NCBI GenBank assembly: GCA_023445445.1 | Contig: JAEXLD010000036.1 | Span: 1-64,000 of the forward strand | Direction of reading: 5' to 3' | DNA from: Bacillota bacterium | GTDB lineage: Bacteria; Bacillota; Clostridia; Clostridiales; Clostridiaceae | DNA: 64,000 bases | Shown: piece after piece, positions 27,054 through 35,257 of the stretch | How the letters are laid out: each line of letters starts with the position of its first letter | Position numbering within the stretch: the stretch's first letter is position 1 | Program-made: the position numbers and the translations under genes | The notes under the pieces: model-generated | Told to the model about the DNA's origin: nothing | The model's database searches: none | Seen by the model: the letters and a program-made list of their open reading frames with translations, nothing else

Positions 27054-28448
27054 ATGAGTAAAGTTGTTTATGTAAAATCACTTTATAGAAACCAAGAAGA
27101 ATATTTATCTAAAGAAATTAAAATTTCTGGTTGGATAAGAACATTAAGAGCATCTAATGCCTTTGGGTTTATAGAAGTAAATGATGGTACTTTCTTTAAA
27201 AATATTCAAGTTGTTTTTGATAACAAAATTGAAAACTTTAAAGAAGTTTCAAAATTACCTATTAGTTCATCAATAACTGTTATAGGTACATTAGTTGCTA
27301 CTCCAGAAGCTAAGCAACCTTTTGAAATTCAAGCAAAAGAAGTTATAGTGGAAGGAATGTCTAATAATGATTATCCACTTCAAAAGAAAAGACATACTTT
27401 TGAATATTTAAGAACTATAGCTCACTTAAGACCAAGAAGTAATGCATTTTCAGCTGTATTTAGAGTACGTTCTGTAGCAGCTTATGCTATTCATAAGTTC
27501 TTCCAAGAAAGAGGATTTGTTTATACTCATACTCCATTAATAACTGGAAGTGACTGTGAAGGTGCAGGTGAAATGTTTAGAGTTACAACTCTAGATCTTA
27601 ACAATGTACCAAAAACTGAAGAAGGAGCAATAGACTTCAAACAAGACTTCTTCGGTAAAGAAAGTAACCTAACAGTATCAGGACAATTAAATGCAGAATG
27701 TTATGCTTTAGCATTTAGAAATGTTTATACTTTCGGACCTACTTTCAGAGCTGAAAACTCAAACACAGCAAGACACGCAGCAGAGTTCTGGATGATAGAA
27801 CCTGAAATAGCTTTTGCTGATTTACAAGATGATATGGAATTAGCTGAAGATATGCTTAAATATGTTTTAGAATATGTTTTAGCTGAATGTCCAGAGGAAA
27901 TGGCATTCTTTAATCAATTTATTGATAAAGGAATATTAGATAGATTAAACCATGTAGTTTCATCTGACTTTGGAAAGGTAACTTATACTGAAGCAGTTGA
28001 AATATTAAAGAAAGCTGATAAGAAGTTTGAATACCCAGTTGAATGGGGAATTGACTTACAAACAGAACATGAAAGATATCTTACAGAAGAACACTTTAAG
28101 AGACCAGTTTTCGTAACTGATTATCCAAAGGATATTAAAGCATTCTACATGAGATTAAACGATGATGGAAAAACAGTTGCTGCAACTGACCTTTTAGTTC
28201 CTGGAATTGGAGAACTTATAGGTGGTAGCCAAAGAGAAGAAAGAATCGATGTCTTAACTAAGAGAATGGCTGAAATGGGTCTTAATGAAGAAGACTACTG
28301 GTGGTATCTAGAGCTTAGAAAATATGGAGAAACTAAGCATGCTGGATTTGGATTAGGCTTTGAAAGACTTATTATGTACATTACAGGTATGGCAAATATC
28401 AGAGACGTAATTCCATTCCCAAGAACTACAGGACAATCTGAATTCTAA
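27054..28448 (+). CDS. asnS: Asparaginyl-tRNA synthetase
   Basis: The product has 464 residues, full length. The N-terminal OB-fold anticodon-binding domain (ISGWIRTLRASNAFGFIEVNDGT) is followed by the class II core: motif 2 FRAENSNTARHAAEFWMIEPEIAF and motif 3 GFGLGFERLIMYITGMANIRDVIPFPRT. It charges tRNA-Asn and is controlled by the T-box leader. AGGAGG precedes the ATG. A decayed copy of its last 39 codons lies 4.3 kb downstream. Confidence 0.97.
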   Translation: MSKVVYVKSLYRNQEEYLSKEIKISGWIRTLRASNAFGFIEVNDGTFFKNIQVVFDNKIENFKEVSKLPISSSITVIGTLVATPEAKQPFEIQAKEVIVEGMSNNDYPLQKKRHTFEYLRTIAHLRPRSNAFSAVFRVRSVAAYAIHKFFQERGFVYTHTPLITGSDCEGAGEMFRVTTLDLNNVPKTEEGAIDFKQDFFGKESNLTVSGQLNAECYALAFRNVYTFGPTFRAENSNTARHAAEFWMIEPEIAFADLQDDMELAEDMLKYVLEYVLAECPEEMAFFNQFIDKGILDRLNHVVSSDFGKVTYTEAVEILKKADKKFEYPVEWGIDLQTEHERYLTEEHFKRPVFVTDYPKDIKAFYMRLNDDGKTVAATDLLVPGIGELIGGSQREERIDVLTKRMAEMGLNEEDYWWYLELRKYGETKHAGFGLGFERLIMYITGMANIRDVIPFPRTTGQSEF

Positions 28449-28455
28449 TAAAAAC

Positions 28456-28490
28456 CCCTAGTAAACGCCTTGTTTACTAGGGATTTTTTA
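28456..28490. terminator. Terminator after asnS, likely bidirectional
   Basis: An 11-bp stem, CCCTAGTAAAC against GTTTACTAGGG, is followed by ATTTTTTATTTT on the plus strand and by GTTTTTATT on the minus strand, so it can also end the minus-strand Dabb/ABC transcript. Confidence 0.85.
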
Positions 28491-28502
28491 TTTTAAATAA
28501 TT

Positions 28503-28802
28503 TTAGAATTCATAATCAATACATTGTCTATTAGTTAAATTTTCTCTTATAAATTTTCCTACCTTTATATGTTCCTCATGACCTTGATAGTAATTTAATT
28601 CCTTCATACTTTCAAATTCACTTACTAAAATAACATCAGCTGTACAAGATTCAATTGGATCTATTATTACTTCAAGAAACTTTATACCTTCTATTTTATC
28701 TTTTAATGCTTCTAAATCTGTCTTAACCTTTTTAGCAATATTATAATTTTCTTCTTTTAATAAACCTTCTTTATAATTCCAAGATACAATATGTTTAATC
28801 AT
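28503..28802 (-). CDS. Dabb-domain (stress-responsive A/B barrel) protein
   Basis: The product has 99 residues of the Dabb family: IKHIVSWNYKEG at the N-terminus, an Asp-rich beta-strand ADVILVSEFESM, and LNYYQGHEEHIKVGKFI. Such small dimeric ferredoxin-like barrels occur in stress responses and as cyclases or decarboxylases; the function here is not known. It is the last gene in the block between the two asnS 3' ends. Confidence 0.75.
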   Translation of the reverse strand: MIKHIVSWNYKEGLLKEENYNIAKKVKTDLEALKDKIEGIKFLEVIIDPIESCTADVILVSEFESMKELNYYQGHEEHIKVGKFIRENLTNRQCIDYEF

Positions 28803-28885
28803 ATGCTTTCTCCCTAACTAATCTAACATATTTATTATAATTTAATCATAAATATATAAATTCTCATTAGACTTTGAAAGAATTA

Positions 28886-29545
28886 TCATGTACATCTTTT
28901 GAATTCAACTAAACTCCCATTATCTACTTCATATATATAGTCACTTAATTCCTCCATATCTTGATAAATATGACTTGTCATTAATATTGTTTTTCCGTGA
29001 CTTTTAAGTTCCGCCAACTTTTCTTTTAAATCTTCAACTCCACCTTTATCTAATCCATTAAATGGTTCATCTAATATTAATATTTCAGGATCTTCCATTA
29101 TAGCTTGTGCTATACCTAATCTTTGTTTCATACCTAATGAATATTTTTTCACTAATTTGTTATCAATAGGATATAACCCTACAAACTTCAATACTTCTTC
29201 AATCTCTTTATTACTAATTCTATTTTTAATATTCGCTAAAAACTTCAAATTATCAAATGCACTATAATTAGGTAGAAATCCTGGTTGCTCAATTAAAGCT
29301 CCCACATTATCAGGGAAATCAATATCATAGCCTACTTTTAGACCATTGACCATTACATATCCAGATGTTGGTCTAATAAACCCACATATAGCCTTGAAAA
29401 TTAAGGTTTTACCTGAACCATTTCTTCCTACAATCCCATAGCACTTTCCTCTTCTAATATTCAGATTTATGTCCTTTAAAACTGTTACACCCTTAAACAT
29501 TTTTGTATAGCTAACTATCTCTATTATATTATCATTCTTCTCCAA
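28886..29545 (-). CDS. ABC transporter ATP-binding protein
   Basis: The product has 219 residues with Walker A GIVGRNGSGKT, signature YSLGMKQRLGIAQAI, Walker B ILILDEPFNGLD and the H-loop LMTSHIYQDM. It belongs to the ABC-2/drug and bacteriocin-immunity class. It follows three membrane genes and probably powers a complex they form. The upstream permease gene ends 21 nt before it. Confidence 0.9.
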   Translation of the reverse strand: MEKNDNIIEIVSYTKMFKGVTVLKDINLNIRRGKCYGIVGRNGSGKTLIFKAICGFIRPTSGYVMVNGLKVGYDIDFPDNVGALIEQPGFLPNYSAFDNLKFLANIKNRISNKEIEEVLKFVGLYPIDNKLVKKYSLGMKQRLGIAQAIMEDPEILILDEPFNGLDKGGVEDLKEKLAELKSHGKTILMTSHIYQDMEELSDYIYEVDNGSLVEFKRCT

Positions 29546-29566
29546 AAGATTACCCCCTATCGTTAT

Positions 29567-30379
29567 TTAAATATCAATAATATCATGCTTTTTGATTATT
29601 AATAACCCTATAAAAAAGTTTATAGTTATAAAAGCAATAATAAATATCAAAGAACTTACAAAACTTAATCCTTCAAATCCATTCTCAAACATTTCATATC
29701 TTTTTATCATCCCATTATTAATTAGAAATACCTTGGAAAATCTAGTTTTCTTACTATAAAATATTGGAGCTATATAAAATAACATACCTATAGCACTTGC
29801 TTCATTAGATTTAGAAAAAACAGAATATAAGTTATTTAAAAATAATTGAATAGCTATCAATGTTAATATATTCAATAAAATAACATATATCGAGATATAA
29901 TATTGATTTACATTTATTGCACTATTTATATACAATGATGAATTTTGAAATGCTCTATACCCATTTCTTATCAAAATTACAATTATAGAAGACAAAAATA
30001 ATACTAAAAAATATATACATATTCTTATTACTATCGTTAAGTTAAAAGCTATCAACCATTTTGTCTTCTTTTTAACTCTCGGCAATAATAAAGTTTTACT
30101 TTCTCTAAATCTATCTATTGTAGATATATTAATCAAACTTAATACTATGATATAAGGAGTAATCCATAATATAAAATAAAAGATGTTATATATACTATAG
30201 TCCGTTACTAATCCTCCATAAGTTTCTATAATAATATCTCCCATTGATAAAGTATTATTATTCACTTCTATCAAATCATAATGTAGATTGGTTATTAATA
30301 GACCTACAAGAGCTAAAATTAAAATTCGCAAGCTTTCATTATTTACCTTTAAATTTATATTTATTATGCTTTTAATCAT
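29567..30379 (-). CDS. ABC-2-like membrane protein (270 residues)
   Basis: About six hydrophobic helices are visible (around 17-30, 60-85, 110-135, 158-178, 195-210, 235-260). No family signature is clear. It overlaps the upstream permease gene by 8 nt and precedes the ATPase gene, so it is likely a membrane subunit of the same exporter. It could instead be an immunity-type protein. Confidence 0.65.
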   Translation of the reverse strand: MIKSIININLKVNNESLRILILALVGLLITNLHYDLIEVNNNTLSMGDIIIETYGGLVTDYSIYNIFYFILWITPYIIVLSLINISTIDRFRESKTLLLPRVKKKTKWLIAFNLTIVIRICIYFLVLFLSSIIVILIRNGYRAFQNSSLYINSAINVNQYYISIYVILLNILTLIAIQLFLNNLYSVFSKSNEASAIGMLFYIAPIFYSKKTRFSKVFLINNGMIKRYEMFENGFEGLSFVSSLIFIIAFITINFFIGLLIIKKHDIIDI

Positions 30380-31241
30380 TTTCTATTAATGCCTTTCTAC
30401 TAAAGAATAAATTTAAAAATAATATTACAAATAGAAATATTAAACTAATTATTATTGAAATACTTAAGGAAGTAGCAAAACCATTATAATTTTTAAACTT
30501 ATGCTTAAATATAATAGACATGGTCCCTAGGCCTATATACTCATTTATTTTAAATATCCCTCCTTGTAAACCATATGAATCAATAATAATATTCATAATT
30601 AAATACATACTAAAAATTGAATATGAAATATTTTTTGAATTTATATAACTTATTAATAGATCTCTCAAATTTAAGACAATTAATGATGATATGAAGATTT
30701 GTAGAAAAGATATTAAAAATCCTTCCAAAGGTTTAAGACTATAGACAAAAAAATTTGGATACAATATAGCAGCAAGGTTAATACTATCTTTATTTAATAT
30801 GACCTCACTCCATTGATTTTCAAATTTAAACATTAAGAAACTAATGCTAAATAAAATACCAAAAAAAGAAGCTGTAAACAAAAAACTAAATATGCAGTTA
30901 GTTAAAATCTTCGATACTAACCATACACTTTTTTCCTTAGTTCTTAGCATTATAAATTTTATATAATCACTTTTATCATTGAAAAAAGTTGTTATAATTA
31001 CAATATACGGAAAGTAGAAGCCTAAAATTAAACTACTATAAGTTGTAGTTCTAAAAATTCCATCCCATATATTTAAATTCAAATTATAGTTAAGACTCAC
31101 TTTTACTAAACTGCTAGTAATAATGTATATCACTAAAGAAAATATGACTATACTCAATATTACCTTTTTTGATATATTACAAATATCTAAGTTTAGTCTT
31201 ACCAGATCCATAATTTTATCTCTAGTGTGCCTATTATTCAT
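30372..31241 (-). CDS. ABC-2-like membrane protein (289 residues)
   Basis: The start is placed at 31241, where GGGTGA lies 5 nt before the ATG; an in-frame GTG at 31250 is less likely. About six hydrophobic helices are seen. It overlaps the neighbouring membrane genes by 8 nt on both sides, which indicates translational coupling. It is weakly similar in layout to its two membrane neighbours, and no catalytic motif is seen. Confidence 0.65.
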   Translation of the reverse strand: MNNRHTRDKIMDLVRLNLDICNISKKVILSIVIFSLVIYIITSSLVKVSLNYNLNLNIWDGIFRTTTYSSLILGFYFPYIVIITTFFNDKSDYIKFIMLRTKEKSVWLVSKILTNCIFSFLFTASFFGILFSISFLMFKFENQWSEVILNKDSINLAAILYPNFFVYSLKPLEGFLISFLQIFISSLIVLNLRDLLISYINSKNISYSIFSMYLIMNIIIDSYGLQGGIFKINEYIGLGTMSIIFKHKFKNYNGFATSLSISIIISLIFLFVILFLNLFFSRKALIEND

Positions 31242-32055
31242 ATATGTCACCCTTTCTTGCTTTAAAAAGAAATAGAGTTAAAAATATAATAACTATAGCT
31301 ATAATTTCTATAAAAATATTACTTATGGTCATATCTGCACTTCTATAAAATTGACTAATTGACGATGGTGAATAATTGTAAATATTTAAAATCGAACAGA
31401 ATATACTTCCTAAAATCCAAAATAGAAATGGAGAAAGTAGGATCGCTATCTTATTTTTAATAAATGCAGATACTGCTAATCCAATGTTAGCATAAGCAAA
31501 GCCCAAAGCAAAATTTATAAATAGATGAATAACTACATATAAACCAAAATTTCCAATTAATAATTTTGAAAACGGTCCTCCAATCTTACCATATCCATAA
31601 AAACTTGATATATCTCCTTTAAAAAAAATAAAAATTAATATACTTAATATAATGGTTGGAATTATTATTACTAATCCACCAACAACCCCATTAACTAAAA
31701 ATTTTGATAATATATACTTTTTATGATTTATTCTCATATCTATTTGTTTAATTATACCGAATTCCCTCTCCTCTATATATGATAATCCAAATGGCAACAC
31801 TGAAAGAATTGGAGTTGTAACAATTGACATTAAGAATGAACTAAAAAATACTGAATATTTATTTAAACCACTCTCTACCATAGCTTTAACTTTTTCTTGA
31901 AGCTCAGGAGTTTGGATATCAGGAGCATCATAATTGAAAAATATGTATTGTCTAATATCAATATATACACTAACAGAAGCAATTAATATTCCTATAAAAA
32001 TAACTATAATAAACTTTTTACTTGTAATTACTCTTTTAAACTCGCTTAATATCAT
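31234..32055 (-). CDS. ABC-2 type transporter permease (273 residues)
   Basis: The N-terminus (MILSEFKRVITSKKFIIVIFIGILIASVSVYIDI) is typical of ABC-2 permeases: a short cytoplasmic segment, a first helix, then a large extracytoplasmic loop and five more helices (to about residue 265). PFGLSYIEEREFGIIKQIDMR is the conserved cytoplasmic segment. It is first of the three membrane genes after the secreted-protein gene. Confidence 0.75.
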   Translation of the reverse strand: MILSEFKRVITSKKFIIVIFIGILIASVSVYIDIRQYIFFNYDAPDIQTPELQEKVKAMVESGLNKYSVFFSSFLMSIVTTPILSVLPFGLSYIEEREFGIIKQIDMRINHKKYILSKFLVNGVVGGLVIIIPTIILSILIFIFFKGDISSFYGYGKIGGPFSKLLIGNFGLYVVIHLFINFALGFAYANIGLAVSAFIKNKIAILLSPFLFWILGSIFCSILNIYNYSPSSISQFYRSADMTISNIFIEIIAIVIIFLTLFLFKARKGDIYE

Positions 32056-32180
32056 TTTTTCTCCTTTTTACAATGGCATAATTTAAACTTTAAGCAATTT
32101 ATTTTTATAAAACTAAATTGCTTAAAGTATTTTTGCATTATAGTAACTTTTTAGTATAATTCATATCAGAAATAATAGCC

Positions 32181-32576
32181 TTAAAAAGAAAATTTTCCAT
32201 AAGCCCATCTATATGAAGTCTCAAAATAGTCATTATAAGCTCTTACATAATATTGATTACCAGTAGTCATGCTAACATTTCTTAATGTATTATATCCATC
32301 ACCTTGTAAACAAAGTTCATAACTACTTCTAGCTTCATTATTAGAATTAACAGCTTGTGCATTACAATAATATGATGGACCTTCAACTATACGTGTTAAT
32401 GAAATAGAAGCATTTCCACCTCCATAATATTCGTAGTGATCCCAATCAGTTTTAGCAAATTTAGCTGTAGGGAATGTCATAGCCCACTCCGTAGTAGCAT
32501 TTGCATTAACATTTCCCATTAAGCCCAAAATTAAAGCTAATGAAAGCACAAAAGAAATTTTTTTGTATTTTTTCAT
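32181..32576 (-). CDS. Small secreted protein of unknown function next to an ABC exporter
   Basis: The product has 131 residues. A signal peptide (MKKYKKISFVLSLALILGLM) with cleavage expected near NANA-TTEW leaves a mature part of about 103 residues rich in Tyr, Asn, Ser and Gly, with two Cys (YYCN and ELCLQ) that could pair. The end, QYYVRAYNDYFETSYRWAYGKFSF, resembles in layout small secreted proteins (DUF2712-like) that occur beside ABC genes in Firmicutes, but I cannot confirm the family. It leads the operon from a strong promoter and could be the export substrate or a toxin or signal. Confidence 0.65.
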   Translation of the reverse strand: MKKYKKISFVLSLALILGLMGNVNANATTEWAMTFPTAKFAKTDWDHYEYYGGGNASISLTRIVEGPSYYCNAQAVNSNNEARSSYELCLQGDGYNTLRNVSMTTGNQYYVRAYNDYFETSYRWAYGKFSF

Positions 32577-32625
32577 TTAAATTCTCCCTCTAGTTATTTA
32601 GATTTAATAAGCTTATTATATGCAC

Positions 32626-32655
32626 ATTATATACTTTATGTATTTTTTTTGTCAA
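32626..32655 (-). promoter_or_regulatory. Sigma-A promoter of the secreted-protein/ABC operon
   Basis: On the minus strand TTGACA (32655-32650) and TATAAT (32631-32626) are separated by 18 nt. A second TTGACAAAAAAATA copy lies 19 nt upstream (32674-32669), forming a direct repeat. Confidence 0.8.
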
Positions 32656-32754
32656 TTTATTATTTTTTTGTCAATTTTTTGTTTTTTATTTAAATCTAAA
32701 TTTATCCATTAACAATCTTTTTACTGTGATTACTTCTTGATAATACTATTTATT

Positions 32755-32871
32755 TTGTATAGAGAAATTAAGTACGCTGGATTTAGAGTAGGCTTTGAAA
32801 GACTTTCATATACATCAAATATCAGAGAGCTAATCCAATTTTCAAGAACTACAGGACAATCTGAATTCTAA
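32755..32871 (+). pseudogene. Remnant of an asnS 3' end
   Basis: In one frame this translates to 39 codons ending in SRTTGQSEF and a stop, against PRTTGQSEF in intact AsnS; AGFRVGFERL replaces AGFGLGFERL. There is a 12-nt in-frame deletion and many substitutions, but the final 35 nt, through TAATAAAA, are identical. No start or upstream gene part is present. It lies on the far side of the secreted-protein/ABC/Dabb block. Confidence 0.88.
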
Positions 32872-32880
32872 TAAAATATT

Positions 32881-32912
32881 AAGGAAAGCTTTGTAAAATA
32901 AAGCTTTCCTTT
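32881..32912. terminator. Terminator after the asnS remnant and facing hypE
   Basis: A 12-bp stem, AAGGAAAGCTTT against AAAGCTTTCCTT, is followed by TTAAATTT on the plus strand. It looks like the terminator of the lost plus-strand gene and may also close the hydrogenase operon on the minus strand. Confidence 0.7.
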
Positions 32913-32930
32913 TAAATTTCTTATTATATT

Positions 32931-33932
32931 TCAACATATTCTAGGTAACATATTTCCTTCCAAAGGTGGTAGTATTCTTTTTCCGCCAAAATAATTTTCT
33001 ATATAAATAGTATTTTCCTGTTCTTTAGCGAACTCTCCTATAATTTTAGCATCCTTGCCTTCATGTATTGATTTAATTAAATTCAGCACCTTTTCAGCCT
33101 GACTTTCTTCTACAACTAATACCATTCTTCCTTCACAAGCCATATATAGTGGATCAAATCCTAAAAGTTCATTTATTGCCTTAACCTCATTATTAATAGG
33201 AATATCACTCTCATTTAAATGTATTCCAAGTTCACAAATATCAGCGAACTCATGTAATACAGTTGCTAGACCTCCTCTAGTTGGATCTCTCATTATTTTT
33301 ATTGAGTCATAATTATCCTTAAGTATTTCTATAAAAGGAAATAATGATGCACAATCACTTTTAATATTACTTTTTACCTTAATGTTATATCTTTCTACTG
33401 CAATTGTAGTACCATGATTTCCTATATTCCCTGTTACTATAATTTTATCTCCTTCTTTAATTGACTTTTGATAATATTTATCTGATACTTTTCCTATTCC
33501 ACTAGTATTAATAAATACTCCATCTAATTCACCCTTTTCTACTACCTTAGTATCTCCAGTTATGATACTTACCCCTGATTCTAAGCAAGTTTGTGCCATT
33601 GACTTAACTATTTCCTCAAGCTTTTCTAGTTCAAAACCCTCCTCAATAATAAAACTTGCACTTAAATAAAGTGGCTTAGCTCCTGATACTATTAAATCAT
33701 TAACTGTTCCACAAACTGCAAGCTTTCCTATATTTCCTCCTTGAAAGAATATTGGCTTTACTACAAAAGAATCTGTGGTAAAGGCTAATTTGCCATTTAC
33801 CCCTTCAAGTACCGTTGCATCTTGTGCTTTTCTTAACAAGTCATTATTAAAATATTTATAAAATATATCCTGAATTAATTTCTTAGTATGTTCTCCCCCA
33901 TCACCATGAGTAAGCTTTATTACTTCCTTCAT
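32931..33932 (-). CDS. hypE: Hydrogenase maturation protein HypE
   Basis: The product has 333 residues of the AIR-synthase/PurM fold: KLTHGDGGEHTKKLIQDIF at the N-terminus, TDSFVVKPIFFQGGNIGKLAVCGTVNDL, and MRDPTRGGLATVLHE. It ends in PRIC, the C-terminal Cys that carries the carbamoyl and then cyano group delivered to HypC-HypD for the Fe(CN)2CO site. The ATG lies 4 nt after the hypD stop. It is the last gene of the operon. Confidence 0.96.
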   Translation of the reverse strand: MKEVIKLTHGDGGEHTKKLIQDIFYKYFNNDLLRKAQDATVLEGVNGKLAFTTDSFVVKPIFFQGGNIGKLAVCGTVNDLIVSGAKPLYLSASFIIEEGFELEKLEEIVKSMAQTCLESGVSIITGDTKVVEKGELDGVFINTSGIGKVSDKYYQKSIKEGDKIIVTGNIGNHGTTIAVERYNIKVKSNIKSDCASLFPFIEILKDNYDSIKIMRDPTRGGLATVLHEFADICELGIHLNESDIPINNEVKAINELLGFDPLYMACEGRMVLVVEESQAEKVLNLIKSIHEGKDAKIIGEFAKEQENTIYIENYFGGKRILPPLEGNMLPRIC

Positions 33933-33936
33933 TTAT

Positions 33937-35001
33937 TCATCTCCTATTATATTTGTAAAAAATAGAACATGCCCCTTCAGAAGAAACCATGCAAGGTCCA
34001 ATTGCATTTTCTGGAGTGCAACTTACTCCAAAAAACTTACAATCACTTGGTTTTTTCTTCCCTAATATAATTTCATTACATGCACACTTATTAATATTTC
34101 TTTTATTTAAATTAACTTGAAATCTTCCTGCTGCATCATAATCCTTATAATTTTCATTTAACATAAAGCCTGAAGCCTTAATATCTCCAATGCCTCTCCA
34201 TTCATTATCACAATTTATAAATACATCATTTAATAAGTTATTTACCTTCAAGTTTTCCTCTAAGGTAACACAACCTTTATATAAGTTCTTAAAGCTTTTT
34301 TTATTCTTTCCTTGCTCTTGAGTTAAAAAATATAAAGCTCCAATAATATCAAGTTCACTAAAGCCCGTTACTACTGCTGGAATATTATACTCTTCTACAA
34401 TAAACTTAAAATAATTTGCTCCTGTTATTGTTGCTACATGCCCCGGACAAATAAATCCCTGTATATTTAAATTATCATCCTTCAATATATGATTTAATAT
34501 AGGCTCCATTTTCTTTATTCCTATTAAAAAGCTAATATTCTTAAGCTTTTTTTCCTTAGCCCTTTTTATAGTTAAAGCAATTATTGGTGCTGTAGTTTCA
34601 AATCCAACAGCTAAAAAAACTATTTCTTTATCTTTATTTTCTTCTGCAAGGCTTATTGAATCTAAAGGTGAATATAGAATTCTAATATCTTTTCCTTTAC
34701 TTCTTTCATCAATTAAACTATCCTTACTGCCTTTAACCTTCATCATATCTCCAAAGGTAGCTAAAATCACATTACTTTCTTTAGCAATTTCTATAGCTGC
34801 ATCAATATATCCTTCAGAAGTAACGCACACAGGGCATCCAGGTCCAGATATTAAGTTTATTTTTGATTCAACCAAACTTCGAATTCCAAACTTAGATATA
34901 GATTGGGTATGAGTTCCACAAACCTCCATAACATTAAATTTATTTATTGGAGAGCTATTAATTTCTTCTAAAAACTTTTTTATTAAATCTCTTTTATTCA
35001 T
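33937..35001 (-). CDS. hypD: Hydrogenase maturation protein HypD
   Basis: The product has 354 residues with the HypD motifs NVMEVCGTHTQSISKFG, SGPGCPVCVT, FLAVGFETTAPI and the C-terminal Fe-S Cys set (CKFFGVSCTPENAIGPCMVSSEGAC). It holds a [4Fe-4S] cluster and assembles the Fe(CN)2CO unit with HypC. It overlaps hypC by 8 nt. Confidence 0.96.
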   Translation of the reverse strand: MNKRDLIKKFLEEINSSPINKFNVMEVCGTHTQSISKFGIRSLVESKINLISGPGCPVCVTSEGYIDAAIEIAKESNVILATFGDMMKVKGSKDSLIDERSKGKDIRILYSPLDSISLAEENKDKEIVFLAVGFETTAPIIALTIKRAKEKKLKNISFLIGIKKMEPILNHILKDDNLNIQGFICPGHVATITGANYFKFIVEEYNIPAVVTGFSELDIIGALYFLTQEQGKNKKSFKNLYKGCVTLEENLKVNNLLNDVFINCDNEWRGIGDIKASGFMLNENYKDYDAAGRFQVNLNKRNINKCACNEIILGKKKPSDCKFFGVSCTPENAIGPCMVSSEGACSIFYKYNRR

Positions 35002-35224
35002 AGCTACCCTCTACTTCTGAAAGTAATTCTAGCATTTCAGTTAACTCTTCAAAATACTCTATATCAATTTTTTTAATAGCACATCCTGCATGTATTAGAA
35101 CATAATCTCCAACCTTTGGTTCTTCAATTATTTGAATATTTATCTCACTTTCTACCCTCATAATACTTACCTTTGCTGTATCCTTGTTCAATTTTATGAT
35201 TTCACCTGGTATTGCTAAACACAT
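34994..35224 (-). CDS. hypC: Hydrogenase maturation chaperone HypC
   Basis: The product has 76 residues and starts MCLAIPGEI, the invariant HypC N-terminus whose Cys2 binds the iron ligand complex; GDYVLIHAGCAIKKID follows. It escorts the Fe(CN)2CO moiety from HypD to the large subunit. It lies 33 nt after hypF and overlaps hypD. Confidence 0.95.
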   Translation of the reverse strand: MCLAIPGEIIKLNKDTAKVSIMRVESEINIQIIEEPKVGDYVLIHAGCAIKKIDIEYFEELTEMLELLSEVEGSYE

Positions 35225-35257
35225 ATTATTACATTCCTTTCAGTATTTAAATTACAA

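Noticed and set aside
32181..32576. Reading the secreted protein as a lactococcin 972-type bacteriocin
   Set aside because: Size and the ABC neighbours fit, but the characteristic lactococcin 972 sequence pattern is not seen.
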